5,521 nucleotides of DNA, taken from positions 1 through 5,521 of the forward strand of contig JACVJG010000233.1 of NCBI GenBank assembly GCA_015711875.1. The letters run 5' to 3'. Of the stretch, positions 5,145 through 5,521 are shown piece after piece (the first letter of the stretch is position 1; each line of letters opens with the position of its first letter). This stretch comes from Candidatus Solincola jinzensis. GTDB taxonomy: Bacteria > Actinomycetota > Geothermincolia > Geothermincolales > RBG-13-55-18. The notes below the pieces were generated by a model, which saw only the letters and a program-made list of their open reading frames with translations, made no database searches and was not told the origin of the DNA. The translations under genes and the position numbers were made by a program.

Positions 5145-5521
5145 CTAGAAGCAGCCCAGGGAACAGGCCACGATCTTGACGCCCAGGGCGTTGGCCGCTT
5201 TGCCTACCTCCAGGGCGGGCACCCCCAGCTCCTCGGCCAGCTTAAGGGCCACGGCGCAGGGGATGCGGCCGTCCTCGGCCTTTTCCTTCACCGCCTTCAG
5301 GACTCTCTCCTCGACTTCCGCCGACATGATCTCACCTCCCAGTTTTCCCGCCGCGCGCGAGAGGACGATCTCCCAAGCCTTCTCCCTTCCCAGCTCGCAG
5401 ACCGCCACCAGCTTGGCGCGCGGGTTCAGCTCCTTTATCCTTCTCTCCAGCTCCAGCATCTCCCCGCCCGGCACGGCGCCCTCGCCGTTCACGACCACGG
5501 CATCCGCCTTCCCCAACGCAT
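5145..5521 (-). CDS. 3' part of an unrecognised gene: G-domain-like region plus C-terminal helix-turn-helix
   Basis: The gene enters from beyond base 5521; about 125 C-terminal codons are visible. I do not recognise the family with certainty. The first part reads LGKADAVVVNGEGAVPGGEMLELERRIKELNPRAKLVAV, laid out like the end of HypB/CobW/MobB-type P-loop GTPases (ADxVVxNKxD followed by xNPxAxVxxV), but with NGEG in place of NKxD. It is either a degenerate guanine-binding motif or a different nucleotide-binding fold. The last 60 or so residues (EERVLKAVKEKAEDGRIPCAVALKLAEELGVPALEVGKAANALGVKIVACSLGCF) look like a winged helix or helix-turn-helix, ending in a Cys-containing VACSLGCF tail. The frame has no internal ATG start that would make the visible part a complete gene, so it is probably a longer protein. 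Neighbouring Mo/W genes suggest a cofactor-maturation GTPase or oxyanion-related regulator; this is inference. Confidence 0.6.
   Translation of the reverse strand, partial: ALGKADAVVVNGEGAVPGGEMLELERRIKELNPRAKLVAVCELGREKAWEIVLSRAAGKLGGEIMSAEVEERVLKAVKEKAEDGRIPCAVALKLAEELGVPALEVGKAANALGVKIVACSLGCF

Noticed and set aside
1..5521. tRNA, rRNA, CRISPR arrays, insertion sequences or attachment sites
   Set aside because: No cloverleaf, regularly spaced repeats, transposase motifs or terminal inverted repeats were seen on either strand.

Overview
The window is GC-rich DNA (my visual impression is over 60% GC) in which every gene I can support lies on the minus strand. It reads as a molybdenum/tungsten oxyanion uptake and cofactor locus. 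In transcription order (right to left) it holds: the 3' end of an unrecognised gene encoding a nucleotide-binding-like region plus a C-terminal helix-turn-helix (5145-5521); an intergenic leader rich in potential RNA structure (about 4819-5144); the tungstate-type ABC transporter genes tupA, tupB and tupC (lipoprotein binding protein, permease, ATPase); a 360-base gap with repeats and hairpins; a diverged, orphan TupA-like binding protein (760-1581); and the first 166 codons of moeA (1-500), the enzyme that inserts molybdate or tungstate into molybdopterin.

The genes make a coherent pathway. TupA captures the oxyanion outside the membrane, TupB and TupC import it, and MoeA uses it to build Moco or its tungsten analogue. 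TupC carries a C-terminal TOBE domain, which in relatives senses intracellular oxyanion. tupB and tupC overlap by 4 bases and are surely co-translated.

Lipobox-type binding proteins, a Tup rather than a Mod system, strong Shine-Dalgarno sites and high GC suggest an anaerobic, high-GC Gram-positive lineage (deep Actinobacteria or GC-rich Clostridia). I cannot place it more precisely.

Four things stand out. (1) The tupA frame has no stop codon: it stays open through all of tupB and joins tupC in frame, as a 959-codon frame. A single-base shift at the end of tupA would restore a stop at 3960-3962, just before a perfect 10-bp hairpin, so a frameshift or sequence error is the simplest explanation. 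(2) The tupA leader can form a long-range GC-rich stem closing a multi-branched domain, a GAAA-loop hairpin and a mutually exclusive alternative helix, which is riboswitch-like. (3) The second TupA-like protein has lost the two oxyanion-loop signatures that the window's own TupA retains. (4) Its upstream gap has a 19-base direct repeat, nested stems and a terminator-like hairpin with a short U tract. All RNA structures here are read by eye and need covariation testing.
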